Shown: in pieces, positions 1 to 10,900 of the stretch
Layout of the letters: each line of letters begins with the position of its first letter
Numbering within the stretch: position 1 is the first letter of the stretch
Source of the DNA: Apostichopus parvimensis
Taxonomy: Eukaryota > Echinodermata > Holothuroidea > Aspidochirotida > Stichopodidae
Length of the DNA: 21,345 nt
Direction: 5' to 3'
Assembly (NCBI GenBank): GCA_000934455.1
Contig: KN890775.1
Coordinates: forward strand, 1-21,345
The notes under the pieces: generated by a model
Databases searched by the model: none
What the model was told of the DNA's origin: nothing
Seen by the model: the letters and a program-made list of their open reading frames with translations, nothing else
Translations under genes and position numbers: made by a program

Positions 1-2384
1 TCAGGAATTTACCCATACAGGACATTCAATAGGCTATGTCACTCGCCTGCTTGTTCTGGTCTTACGGTCTTATTTGGTGTTTTAACTCAGATGTTCTGTT
101 TATGCATGTACAAGGTAGCCTAAATGACACTTGCTAATATGTGGTTTCTTTTTACATATTTAATGCATTTCACATCCTGCTTGGAACCGGCCCAATGATT
201 AGGTTTGGTCTTCCTATGTCATCAGACAATGCGGTATTCAACTGTATAGAAAGTATACACAATATATCCATCCCTCAGATGGAAATTATGATCTGCTGTC
301 GTCCGCAATATGCTTGTTTGGCAAATGACGTTTGACCAAACGTGACCATTAGTAAACTTCTAACACAGCTAGGACGTCACTGCTGGCCTCTAAAACACTG
401 CAGTACGCCTTTTGTATATACAACATATACTTAGTTGAATACTACGTTGGTACAACTGTGCATATCACATGGTCAGTTGTCAGAAAATTACGTTTCTTCA
501 AAGCGTGTTTCACAGTCGAGTTTGCGTAGTATTGACTACGTTCTCATTTCAAGAGGAATCGTGATACAGCGGTATATACTCATATTCAGATTCACATTCA
601 TATTCACAGTCCCAATGTGGGGGAGGGCAGGGGTGCTGACTAAGAGTGTATTGACAGTGGCATACTTGGAAAAATGGTTCAATCGGTGGATTTTTGCTTT
701 CAGCCGGGGACGACTTAGACCACTACACCGGTTGTGTACTACGCCCCCTCCCCCTCCCCGCTGCAACAGAATGCACAAGTTCCTCCTGTGGATATCTCCC
801 AGATCCCCTTCTGTGCATGGGAATCGGCTTCAGTTACCCCAGGTTAGAACCCTCCCCTTAATAAAATACTTGATTCGCCTCTGGCTCTTCAATTAAGGTT
901 CGGGCCCCTACTTATATAAGTTGTGGAAATTATGAATTTGCCCCCGCTTTCTAAATCCTGCGCAGGCCACTGTGTTATTAACAGTTGATTTTCTGTGCCC
1001 GACTTAGTGTACCTAGAGCGATGACGAAATACTGAGACGGGGAATTCCAGAATGCTATATATGTCCACGTACACTGTGGGTTAGCCTAACGTGGTGCATC
1101 ACTATAGTATAATATACACAAAAATTACTATTACTACATATACGAGCCTGACTGGAGACTTCCTCCACGGAATACCTCTTTTCTCTTGTTTGATTCTTCT
1201 GTCGACGGATGAACTTCATTCCAAGACCAAAAGTAGACATTACAGTAATCCGAATAAAACAAAACAATTTAATAAGTTTGAAATCGAACTTTGCACATGA
1301 TCTATCAGCAGTGGGTTTAATGCGTCGTTCCAGAATGAGTATGCACAAACGATTATCTAATCTGCAGTACATTGCGTAGGTGACTATGGGTGGCCATTGA
1401 AGACATTAACCAACTGTCTCACTAATTCAATGAAACATTTGTCTCAATAAAGAAAAAAAGGAAATATGAAAAAAAGGGTGAGATAATGTATACTATGGTT
1501 TGAACTTATTAACAACATATTGAAGTACTAATTGTTACTCAATAATTAGCAGCCATTTGGGGTCCCGGGATGAAAACAACAACATTAGCAATTTAACAAC
1601 ATACCGAGTTACCTGACTGCCGGTTAATGTTCTGTCATAAAAATTACAATTTCGGGCTTTCTGTTATTGACAACACCCTTGCTAAATAGGATCATGTTGA
1701 GCGATAGAAACGGTGGAACATGACGTCGTGTACCTGGTATGGAGCCACTAGATTGTTATAGAGTAGATCAAGGACGCGAGAAAAGGTTTCATCTGATTTC
1801 ATATGACTGACACAACGTCTCTCTCTTATTGCCAGTAAACTTTGAACACGGCCCATGCCTTTGGTCACTTGTGATGATGTGACATATTTTATGTGCACTT
1901 TGAAGAGGTTCACGGGACCATTTATTTAACAGGAAGATGGATTACAGGACAACGCCCCAACCCCTATTCGGTCATAGGTCCTACCAAAATTGGGGAAAGT
2001 AAAGTTTTGATTTTTTTTGTCCGCACTGGCATTATTTTATATGTACCGTTTATTTAAAATAGATGAGAGAAAACTTGATAGTCTCTTTTAAAAACGTTAA
2101 AAGTGTCCCTTCTGTTATATCTGTCTGGACATGTGTTACTGCAAATATTTCTAAATTATTTCATCCCCTTCCCTCATTCCCAGTTACAGACTGACGAGCT
2201 CTAAAAGAAACAAAAGTTTTTAACTTGAGTCTTTAGTAATTATGCAATATTCATATGTATCCTGAGTTTGGGCACTATACATGATGATATAAAGAGGGCA
2301 AATCCACGGAGTTGCATATCTCATCGTCAGCAAACCGTTTATTAGGAGTTTTCGACACAAACTTACACTAAAATATACATATTA
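1..2384. other. No recognised gene; C-rich, repeat-like patches
   Basis: Short open frames on both strands are unlike known proteins and overlap each other. The stretch at 715-980 is rich in C runs and resembles degraded transposon ends. The rest is A+T-rich with no feature I can support. Confidence 0.4.
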
Positions 2385-2395
2385 CCTTTAACCCC

Positions 2396-2408
2396 TGACC
2401 TTTGACCT
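2396..2408 (-). promoter_or_regulatory. Perfect DR1 nuclear-receptor half-site pair
   Basis: On the minus strand AGGTCA-A-AGGTCA, the consensus bound by HNF4/RXR-type nuclear receptors. It lies at the start of a probable dispersed repeat, so it may be part of the element and need not be a working site. Confidence 0.4.
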
Positions 2409-2410
2409 CG

Positions 2411-2424
2411 GTTCCCATGGCAAC
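2411..2424. promoter_or_regulatory. RFX X-box-like motif 1
   Basis: GTTCCCATGGCAAC differs from the palindromic RFX X-box GTTGCCATGGCAAC at one base. It lies three bases after the DR1 pair. Confidence 0.4.
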
Positions 2425-2798
2425 CAGATGTATAGTACTTGACATTTCCATATACCTGTGAAGGTTTCATGTCAAATCAATGTTCCCCTTGGAGTTATAG
2501 CAATTTGTAGTGATTTCACTAAATTTGACCTATAGTGAGCTTTGGTGCCGATGACTGCTAGACACTAGAGTTCACACTGGGGTACCTTCCTATCAAATTT
2601 GAAGAAAATCGGCCCAGCCGTTTAGCAGGAGTATATGACACGAAATTTGACACACCCACACACAAACACTCACACACGAACACGTTGTGACCTGTCCCTC
2701 AGTCATGGACGTCCGGTCACCTGGGGTACACCATGGGTATCCCCTGCCCCCCCCCCGAGAGTAGCTACTCAGGAAAATGAACCATTACCATTGTAACT

Positions 2799-2812
2799 GT
2801 TGCTATGGCAAC
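2799..2812. promoter_or_regulatory. RFX X-box-like motif 2
   Basis: GTTGCTATGGCAAC differs from the palindromic X-box at one base. RFX factors bind such sites at ciliary and other genes; whether it is used here is unknown and the nearest recognised gene is 5 kb away. Confidence 0.4.
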
Positions 2813-4999
2813 TGACATAGCTGTATATGGCCCAATTGGCAAAGAAACTACAATGTCTCATCCTCCCTGAGTTAGCGATGAGATAACAAAATGTAACTTG
2901 AAACATGAAGTAATGAAACAGCATGACTGTGGTATAAATTTTAATTAACATTCTATGCGTCAATGCGTGGGTGGTTATTGACTGGCTGTCTCATCATCGT
3001 CTGTTTATTCACGCCATCGTAACATATTATTGTTATAGCTGTAGCAAACTGAACCAATTGTAAAGGATATTTTGTGAGGAAAATGCTCCTTCTCCAGAAT
3101 ATATGGTTTAATCTGATCTTACTGAACGTGCGTGACAGTGAACGGTAACCCATTATATTTCACATGTTACTGGAGGAACTGTTTCAAATATATTAAATTG
3201 CATTGTTCTATCACACCTGTGCTTCGCACTATTACAAATTGTGGCTCCTCCGCAATACGAAATTTGAGAAACACCTCGAAACTATATAACCGAAGCCTTC
3301 AAAAAGGGAAAGAAACTTTGAGCAATATGCAAGTTTGCCAAATGAATTTCTACGTAAATACTGAACTTTAATTTCCCCCTGCTTTATACATGAAAGTAAT
3401 TGTAGAGAATGTTAACGTTTTGCTAGGCATGGTATACCTAAATAAGATGCTGTAATGTTATTATTAAAATGACTTCATTGACGAATGCAAAAGGAATACA
3501 AAGTATCTACATTGTCATATACTTTTACATGGAAGGAAGTTAAATTGACATTTATGTTTCTCCAGTAACTGTAAATCTCATCGCATATTCACCGGGTTGG
3601 AATTTGGCTTCTAAAAGTTTAGAAATAAAATAGCACCATTGCCCTCTGGATTATTGCTAAATGTTAATGTTTACTTCATAATTTCAAAATGTTGCAACTA
3701 TTGAATAGGATAATTAGATAACTTAGATAAATATTAAACATTTCTTACTGTGATCACTTAGCTGCTACGAAATTAACTCATACAAGAAACTGAGGGCAAT
3801 CAATAATTTTGGAAGGAAAAAATACTTCACAATATAAAAATACTTCATATATGGTAAAGTGACTTAATTTTAGAAGATTTAGTCACATTACCATGAAAAT
3901 TCTTGAACGTTCTGATTCTGTTTTGTATAATTTGGCTTAAAAAATTAAACGATAGTTGTAATTTCACAGGAGAAAGGAAAGAGAATTGTAGATCAATAGG
4001 AGGTATACATTGATGTAGGGAAGTGAGATACGCATTCCTATCAAAGCAAGAATAAACAAATCTAAACGAAACATCATGCAAACAGTAACATGGGTTCCTA
4101 AGTAATACGTTACCACAGAGAGCGAACTAAGGGTCGTTGATACAACAGGTAAGCCCAAATGTCAGGGTATATTTTGGCAAAATTTTCCATGCTAAGAATT
4201 ATTTGGACAACTTATAAACAAATAAATGCAAGGACAAGATAAATCGCCATGACTTTAGTATGGAAATAGTCTATTGCAGTAAGTTCTTCGGGGCATGTTT
4301 AAGTTTCATGTTTAATATGAACACTGGGATCTCCAGTTCACATACATCACAGGTGATTGTATGAATCACTGAATGCACTTGAATTATAGTAAACTACCCT
4401 GTAGATTTCACACTGAGGTTCACATTAACTGTTAATTAAACAAACCTCACCAGAGTACTACATATTTAATATGTAACTGCACAAGGTTCAATTGATTCCA
4501 ATTACATAGCGGCAAGAATATCCTATCCATTTAAAGAACAGAATCCGTTCGAGGGAATTGTTTGCAACATAAAACGCTAAAATGCAGCTTGTATATTCAA
4601 AGAAAAAGTTTAATTGTCAAATACGGGAAATGACAAATTTACGAATGACAAAGTTGCGTTCAAAAATATACCTTTTAACCTTTTTAATTTTAATTTTTTA
4701 TGTTTGTACCTGCTATAAAGATTAATGCATGTACATGAAAGCCTTGCCTCTGTTTCATATCTTTCTCACCAATTAGGGCCTATACAATCTCTTCACTGCT
4801 TAGATTCCTTCCGCGTGAAGCGGTATATGTGCTCTGATGAACTGTGTAAAAAGTATATTAATTGTTTATCGCTTAGATATGTATATAAACCCTCACTCAT
4901 CGTAAGAAAAGCTGATAAAATTTCATATGAGTTTCACGCACGCACGTGTAGTACGACAATCAGAAGGCAACTGTACTGCAACCCTATGGCCTATTACTT
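2813..4999. other. No recognised gene; A+T-rich intergenic DNA
   Basis: Open frames are short, overlapping on both strands and without recognisable motifs. No RNA gene or clear repeat seen. Confidence 0.4.
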
Positions 5000-5026
5000 C
5001 TTCTTTACACAGTAACTGTAAAGAAG
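5000..5026 (+). repeat. Perfect 10-bp inverted repeat beside SINE copy A
   Basis: CTTCTTTACA (5000-5009) and TGTAAAGAAG (5017-5026) are exact reverse complements separated by seven bases. The structure ends eight bases before the SINE head. Confidence 0.7.
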
Positions 5027-5034
5027 CTAACACT

Positions 5035-5280
5035 GGAGTGTTAGCTCAGTGGTTAACGCCTGTGCCTTTCAATCATAAGGTCCCGAGTTCGCGTCACTCC
5101 AAGATTAATGTATGTCGTCCAGTTACAGAGTTGTTGACAATTGACAATTCATAATCATGGACGTTAAATATGAATCTAAGAGACTGACTTCGGTCAGCTT
5201 GCGGCTTTGATAAGCCAATGATGGCTTCTTCGCGAGTTCCTGCTTGCAGGAGGATCTAATACACATACATACATATATAC
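5035..5280 (+). mobile_element. tRNA-derived SINE, copy A (complete)
   Basis: The head (5035-5100) resembles a tRNA. GGAGTG at the 5' end pairs with CACTCC at 5095-5100. A pol III A box (TTAGCTCAGTGG, 5041-5052) and a B box (GAGTTCGCGTC, 5085-5095) are present. A body of about 150 bp follows, and a short CATA-rich tail ends it near 5280. It is about 95% identical to a second copy in the window at 14164-14402 (9 substitutions and one 1-base gap over 219 bp by eye). The 3' part holds three small inverted repeats (5184-5197, 5203-5216, 5238-5251). Non-autonomous; it would need a partner LINE for movement. No clear target-site duplication seen. Confidence 0.85.
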
Positions 5281-5428
5281 TTGCCTTGAGTTTGTTACCA
5301 TGACGACATGCTGATATGAGATAATTCAAGTTTAGATAATTCGAAACAGAACATATACGGGGATGAAAGAGAAAGCAGGACAACTACACTGTAATTGTGG
5401 GAAATGCTCAAGAAAGTCGAACATATAG

Positions 5429-5524
5429 AGGGGGGTATCGGGTCTTTATAACCTATGTTTGGAAGAAAAGCTGAAAATGCTTCGCTTAAAAGATGAAATA
5501 ATCAATACGACAACGAGAAAGTAA
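5429..5524 (+). pseudogene. Possible short retroelement-derived coding relic
   Basis: A 31-codon open stretch contains SGLYNLCLEEKLKMLR followed by a basic end. The spacing and style (LCL, EKL, then a leucine/lysine-rich stretch) recall the C-terminal part of non-LTR or Penelope-type reverse transcriptase polyproteins common in invertebrate genomes. It has a stop codon directly upstream and no start. Very weak evidence; it may be chance. Confidence 0.15.
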
Positions 5525-7692
5525 AAGGAATTTTTGACCCTGTTCAAGTGCATTTTCACATGTAATGTAAAGTCGTAAGTTGTAAGATAAATTAAACCAA
5601 GTTATTATACATCGCATGATACTTACAGAGAACACTAAGATTCTAGAGAAGTTACTTCAAGCTCGGATGAAGAACAGGCAACGAAAATACCAGCAATTTT
5701 AACCAGACATTTCAATAGAATTGCTTTCAAAAAGAATATTTGATAAAATGCACAGTACCTTAAGAAAGATTTTCCATTATGAGTCTGTTCTTAAAGTAAG
5801 TTTTGACTTAGAAATGGATAACGAAGTCAATAATACTTGTGATTTCGATTTTGAGTCGTGTATCCGACCTACTAAAGTGAGGTATACTGTCCTATCAATG
5901 GCTGAAGATAAAATCTTCAGACTTCTCAATATCTGTATATTGTCATTGATCTTAAGTGTCTTAATAAAATCTTTAGCTACCAAGTTAAAATTAATTAAGC
6001 AATAACATGCAAATTCTCTTTGTCCGGTAGGTATAATTAAGTCGTTATTGCTTAATAAAGGCACCTATATTTCCTACTATTATCTTGACTGTGTAAATTT
6101 TTGAGTACTCTTGTTCGCCCATATCTACAACGTTTGTATGAATCATTCATGCTGCAGTGGTATAATTCTCTTTAGATTCAGCAGCTCTCTTAATTGTTCA
6201 AATGCAAATACTACAGCAGAGTACGACGAAGTTTAATAATTTATCTTTTTGAAGCACAACAGTATACATACTTTAAATTTACTCTCATTAGAGTGTAGTT
6301 AATATTTTTAAATTTCTTGCTAGGAAAAATCAACTTATGGGAAGAGTATTTCGAAATTTAGTAAACATGTAAACAAATAAGACACTAAAGCTGCTAAAAA
6401 AAACTTGAATATTCACCAACAAAATATTAAATATTCCTCACATTGTCATTAATCACAACATTTGTGAAAAACATTTTATGAGAAATTTCGGGAAACGTCT
6501 GCATTAAACGACTATTCTTTATATGTATAAAAGGTTGTCCTCTCTCTCTCTCAGGTTTGTCTCCTCTTCTCATAATATGTTTGCTGCCCCCGACTTAGTC
6601 TCAATCTGTTTGCTGCCCCCTATTTGGTCTCATTCCGAATGAAGTGGTATCTGTGTTTTGAGGAGCTGCGGGGAAAGAGTGCATTTGTTTATGTGAGATG
6701 GCTTGTACTCATTCGTTGAATGAAAAAATAATACATTTACTTATATAATTGTGTCCAAAATATATTGTCACTGAACGGTTTCTTAGCATCCGCTGTAATC
6801 CCATAAGAACACAACATGATGACTGTGAGATGTAACATTTGTACCAGCAGTATTGAATACGACATGGTGTAACCATCTTTGACACCTAGGAGTGGGTACT
6901 TCAGGGAGGATGAACGGTTTTATTGCAGTTGGGGCAGGGGGTCGTTTAAGGAAATTGGTAGATGGTATTTTGATGTTGACTTATGCAAAGGAGAACGCGG
7001 TAGGGGAGGGGGGGGGGAGGATGTCAGAGAGGGCGTGAGTAGATGGACGAGAGAGGATGGAGAAATCTATTCAGAATTCGCCTTCAAGTTTCCCTTTGTA
7101 TAATATTGAAATCTATAACTACCTATAAAGTAACCTATAAAGGTGATTGATCTCAGGTTTTAATAGCATGCTAAATTTTCTACAAGTTTACATGGGTTTG
7201 ACGGTAGTTCATTATATTACCATATTTCAAGTCAATACTGAAGCCCTTGGTATCCTCCATAGGGCTAGTGTAGTTGTTCATTATACATTATGAATAATCT
7301 TATGTTTTGCTGTGACAAGCACTACTGAATATTTTAGTTAATAAAAACTGAATCCCATAAATATCAAATGAAATCAAGCATAAAGACTGAAGAAATGAGA
7401 CAAAACTTGCTTCTCATTCCTTGTAACAGATGCACAAACTCGATGCATACTCTGCTGTTTGCTGTTCGATATGTTATATCTGTTATTAATGTCCCTTACG
7501 TATTTTCAAATGGGGTCTAAGACTGAACTTCACTGAAGTATTGAATAGTTATTTGTTAGAGCTTAACAACGGTTTACGTTAGGCAAGTAAACTGCACCAG
7601 CTCCTCGGAAAAGTCGGATGACAATCGACATAATACTTCCAAACGAAGAGAAGAACTTTATAAATATGCATTTAAAAAGTGTAATGCATGAT
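5525..7692. other. No recognised gene; 3' flank of RNF31
   Basis: At about 5721-6064 long open frames face each other on the two strands, but neither protein is recognisable. A G-rich tract lies at 6999-7020. A terminal RNF31 exon could lie here if the GTGAGT donor at 7823-7828 is used; I searched for a match to the conserved human C-terminus and did not find one. Confidence 0.4.
6578..6635. repeat. Two tandem copies of a 29-bp unit
   Basis: TGTTTGCTGCCCCC begins at 6578 and 6607, each followed by a related stretch (CGACTTAGTCTCA-like, then TATTTGGTCTCA-like). A short CT microsatellite lies at 6538-6551. Confidence 0.6.
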
Positions 7693-7698
7693 TTTATT
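7693..7698 (-). promoter_or_regulatory. Candidate polyadenylation signal AATAAA
   Basis: On the minus strand AATAAA begins 22 bases after the TGA at 7721-7723. It supports a transcript ending that includes the read-through C-terminus of exon 13. The downstream GT/T-rich region is weak. In an A+T-rich genome the hexamer also occurs by chance. Confidence 0.45.
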
Positions 7699-7720
7699 GG
7701 GAAGGCATCACATGATCAGG

Positions 7721-7997
7721 TCAAACATTAAGCCCGTACAACTGGACAATCTGTCCACCAAGTTTGTAAACAATATTTTCTGGTCTTAAAATTTTGTTCA
7801 CTAATAATGTAGAATATTGCAAACTCACCTGTCTTAATCTTTCCTGATAAGCGTCTTCTGCTTCACCTGCTTGTATTCCAGGAATATTTTGCCCATCTCT
7901 CCTTAGTGCTGCTCCTAATTCATCTGCTGTTAAAATATCGGCTGGATCTATTTTACTTTGGTTGATTAAACTAACGAGATATTCCTTGTAGTGTGTC
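7721..7997 (-). CDS. RNF31: RNF31 exon 13: end of LDD; C-terminus uncertain
   Basis: Completes the split Val codon and encodes [20 protein letters not shown], nearly identical to human [20 protein letters not shown], and on through AYQERLRQ, matching AYQARLLQ. Acceptor is TTTCCATAG. The frame continues for 35 more residues to a TGA at 7721-7723, with AATAAA 22 bases beyond. However, CAG followed by GTGAGT (7823-7828) lies exactly after the last conserved Gln732, so the exon may end at 7829 and splice to an unseen last exon. The conserved part is certain; the read-through tail is only plausible. Confidence 0.88.
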
Positions 7998-10900
7998 CTA
8001 TGGAAATAAAATATCACAAAATAATCACATAACTGTTGTAACAAATAATGTTTGTTGTCTTGTCCATATGTCCTAACATTATACACATATAGGATAACAA
8101 GAAGCGATTGACTTCTCAATGTAAATATCAAAGTTGATCCTTATCATGAAAAAAAAACCTTGTTTTTCTTGCTTAGATGTAAAAATTGTGGATTTAATAT
8201 CGGGATGTTCCTTTCAGTCAATATTCTACGTTTGAAAAGAACTCTGTCTGCAAACTTCCGGTTAAGACAAGATCACATATGATATGCATTTTAAAAATAC
8301 ATAATTCAATACAGATGACACCATGTAAGTAGCATAGTGTGTGTTTAACTTAAAGAAGATTGCTACAACTCATCACGTAAATACTTTCTTCTCAAGATTA
8401 AAGTAAAAACAGTATACTGGATTACACCGAATACACCAGTAACAGCTTCACTTATATTATTGGGTTACATTCAGGAAACGTTTCTTTCAGTAAAATGTTT
8501 TCCTGTTGAAAATCTTTCGGGAATTTCAGTTTATTGCCAACAACAGGTGTTAATCACAACTACAAGCTTCTAATGTATTTATATGTCTGATCATTTGAGG
8601 GAGTTTCTATGCATTTCTACAAATGATTAATGGTGCAGTGCAGAACAACTGATGCATTATTATCCACACATGAGTTATTCAAAATATGAGAACAGCATCT
8701 TATACACAAACACCTTTAAATTGAGGATTTTTGTTTGAATAATTTCATAAAAATTATCCATTCAATATTGATCGTTTATTTTTATGCTTCATAGTCACTG
8801 CCTTTTTATGTGTGCTGATGTTTACGAAATCTACAACATTACAGTTAATTAAGCTGAATTGAATATTTAGGAATGTCGGACTAATGTCACTGTTTAAATA
8901 AAAAAAAAAAGGAAGTAAAACAAATCTTACACGCAGAGTCCTGCTGCAGCTATTAACTCTCTTCCACAATTAACGTCTACCAATCCATCTGGGCCTTCTC
9001 GTTGCTCCTTGACTGGACAGCCATCTTCCTCTGGTAGAGTAGCTGCAACATTGGCTCTGTTGTATTCTACACCATTAACCTGTCAATACCAACGCAAACA
9101 ATTAACAAAATGCCTAAAAAGTTCATGAAAATTTGATACGGAAGAAATAGGCAAGACAAATGTTTACATTCCGACATTTCTCTGGATACAAGCAATACGC
9201 CTTAACCTTGGCCAATCACTCTCGCGCTCTTAAGCATCTGTTGCATATTATATCAACCATGTGATTTTATATAAAATTCTTTCAACTGCCCGCCGTGGTT
9301 GGTGCGTCGTACAGAGGGGGACTTCGTACAAGTTCTCTTCAAGTAGGCCAGTATTCTTGCCACCCTGCGCCCCACTCGATAAATAGGTCCCTTGGAAGTG
9401 CCATACTTTCTTTTATTAGAAAAGTTCCACCTGTTTCCTCCAAACTCTGGAAAACCCTCTCATTGTAAGAAGGGTCACATTATCTCAAGATCAGAGTATT
9501 GTAAACAGTCCACTCATGTTTGTATATATGTAATGGAAGAGGAGACTGGAGAGCATACAGACACCAGACCTATGACGACTTACCTGGAGTAGTTTCTGTA
9601 GAGTATCACATTCTTGGTCTCTGAGGTGATACAGACAGTCCCTGGGGTGATGAGCATGAAGACCTTTCCCCTGACAGCCTGGAAATTTCCTACAGTTTGG
9701 CTGCATAAAACAACAGATACCATTTATTTTTAACATATTTTCTCACTGAGACATTATTGTCCAATTGAACACACCGCTGCCAGTATGCTGGAGAGAGCAA
9801 ACCTCCAGGAATGTACTTGGAAAGCTTTCAGCAACTTCTGGGTGCCAAGTTTCAGGTCAATATTAAAAACTTTTACAGCTAAGTGGTAATTTGACCCCAC
9901 ATTTTACTTTTAAGAATGATCTTCATTTCCTGCTCAATCATGGGGAAACAGCACAAAATATTTGATACTTAAAGACAGTGGATGAGCATGTCTATAACTT
10001 CATATGTTGTCCAGTAGGAAGGTTGGGAATTCCTTGCAAACTCATCACAGATAGGTATTATGGGACTCAACAATTGTCAGAGGCAAGGCCAGATGATTTC
10101 AGAAACCCAATATTGATCACCATTGTTAATGAATGTATTCGGTCAACAGTTACGATCATCCATTACCTAGAGCGAGGATATCCTGAGCTTCTACAGGGCT
10201 AACAGTTTCCCTCTGTTTAGAAACCAGAAAGCAAGACAAAAAGCTCAGTGATTCCTTGCCACACACCTCATGTGAGCTTTGTATACTTTGGCAGTTATTG
10301 TGTTGACCTCTATTGAACTTGACCTCCACAAAATGCAATGGGCTTCTTGCACTGAGGTGGACCTTCACACAAGGCATTGGAGTTCCTGCAACGCCACATT
10401 TGAAGTAATTGCGTTTAGAAGGCTTTCAGACATTGCCATCTGTTGAACTTAAATGGTGTATGACCTACTGTACTTATGATGCACAAGTCTTCTTGTACTC
10501 ATTGAATGTGATCTACAAACAGCACTGGAAATTCATTCCATCTTTACTTTTGAACTTATTACATATACAAAGTTTTAGGCTTTGATCACTGCCAACCACA
10601 TATGACTTATGACCTCCATAATATGCACAAAGTTTATAGTACTAACTAAAATGGATCTACATAAAGGGTAACAAGTTCTTTCAGGATTTGCCTCTGGAGT
10701 TTTGTGTTTGCAAGGTTTCCAGACTTGTTGACTTTAAATGAAAATTGACCTCAAAAACATAAGGGTATTTGTACTCACTAAGATGATCTCAACTCATTCA
10801 AGTCTGAATAGTGGAGTTATTGTGTTCACAACATTTTCATACTTTGACCTCAATTAACCTCTGTATTATTATACATATATCATAGGCTGTTTGTACTTAA

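Larger units (their letters stand above)
2385..2740. repeat. Probable dispersed repeat fragment (unclassified)
   Basis: It starts with a CCTGACCTTTGACCTC block and contains text such as TTTGAAGAAAATCGGCCCAG and CCGTTTAGCAGGAGTAT. This is the style of widespread non-coding interspersed repeats in invertebrate genomes. It ends after a CA-rich microsatellite (2644-2680) and a GTCACCTGGGGTACACC block. No coding potential and no terminal repeats seen. Classification is an inference from style. Confidence 0.45.

Noticed and set aside
435-896. A 153-codon plus-strand open frame.
   Set aside because: Its product is low-complexity (a proline run from a C-rich tract) with no domain; the DNA looks like degraded repeat.
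2644-2680. CA-rich stretch as a separate regulatory element.
   Set aside because: An imperfect microsatellite inside the dispersed repeat.
5035-5100. A genuine tRNA gene.
   Set aside because: The tRNA-like head is followed by a conserved non-tRNA body that is repeated at a second site, so it is a SINE head.
5721-6064. Overlapping 94- and 95-codon open frames on opposite strands.
   Set aside because: Neither product is recognisable, composition follows the A+T-rich background, and there are no splice or promoter signals to support either.
7823-7828. GTGAGT used with an acceptor a few dozen bases downstream to form a tiny intron before the TGA at 7721-7723.
   Set aside because: Such an intron would be under 100 bp, while every other intron here is at least 351 bp, and it does not restore the conserved C-terminus.
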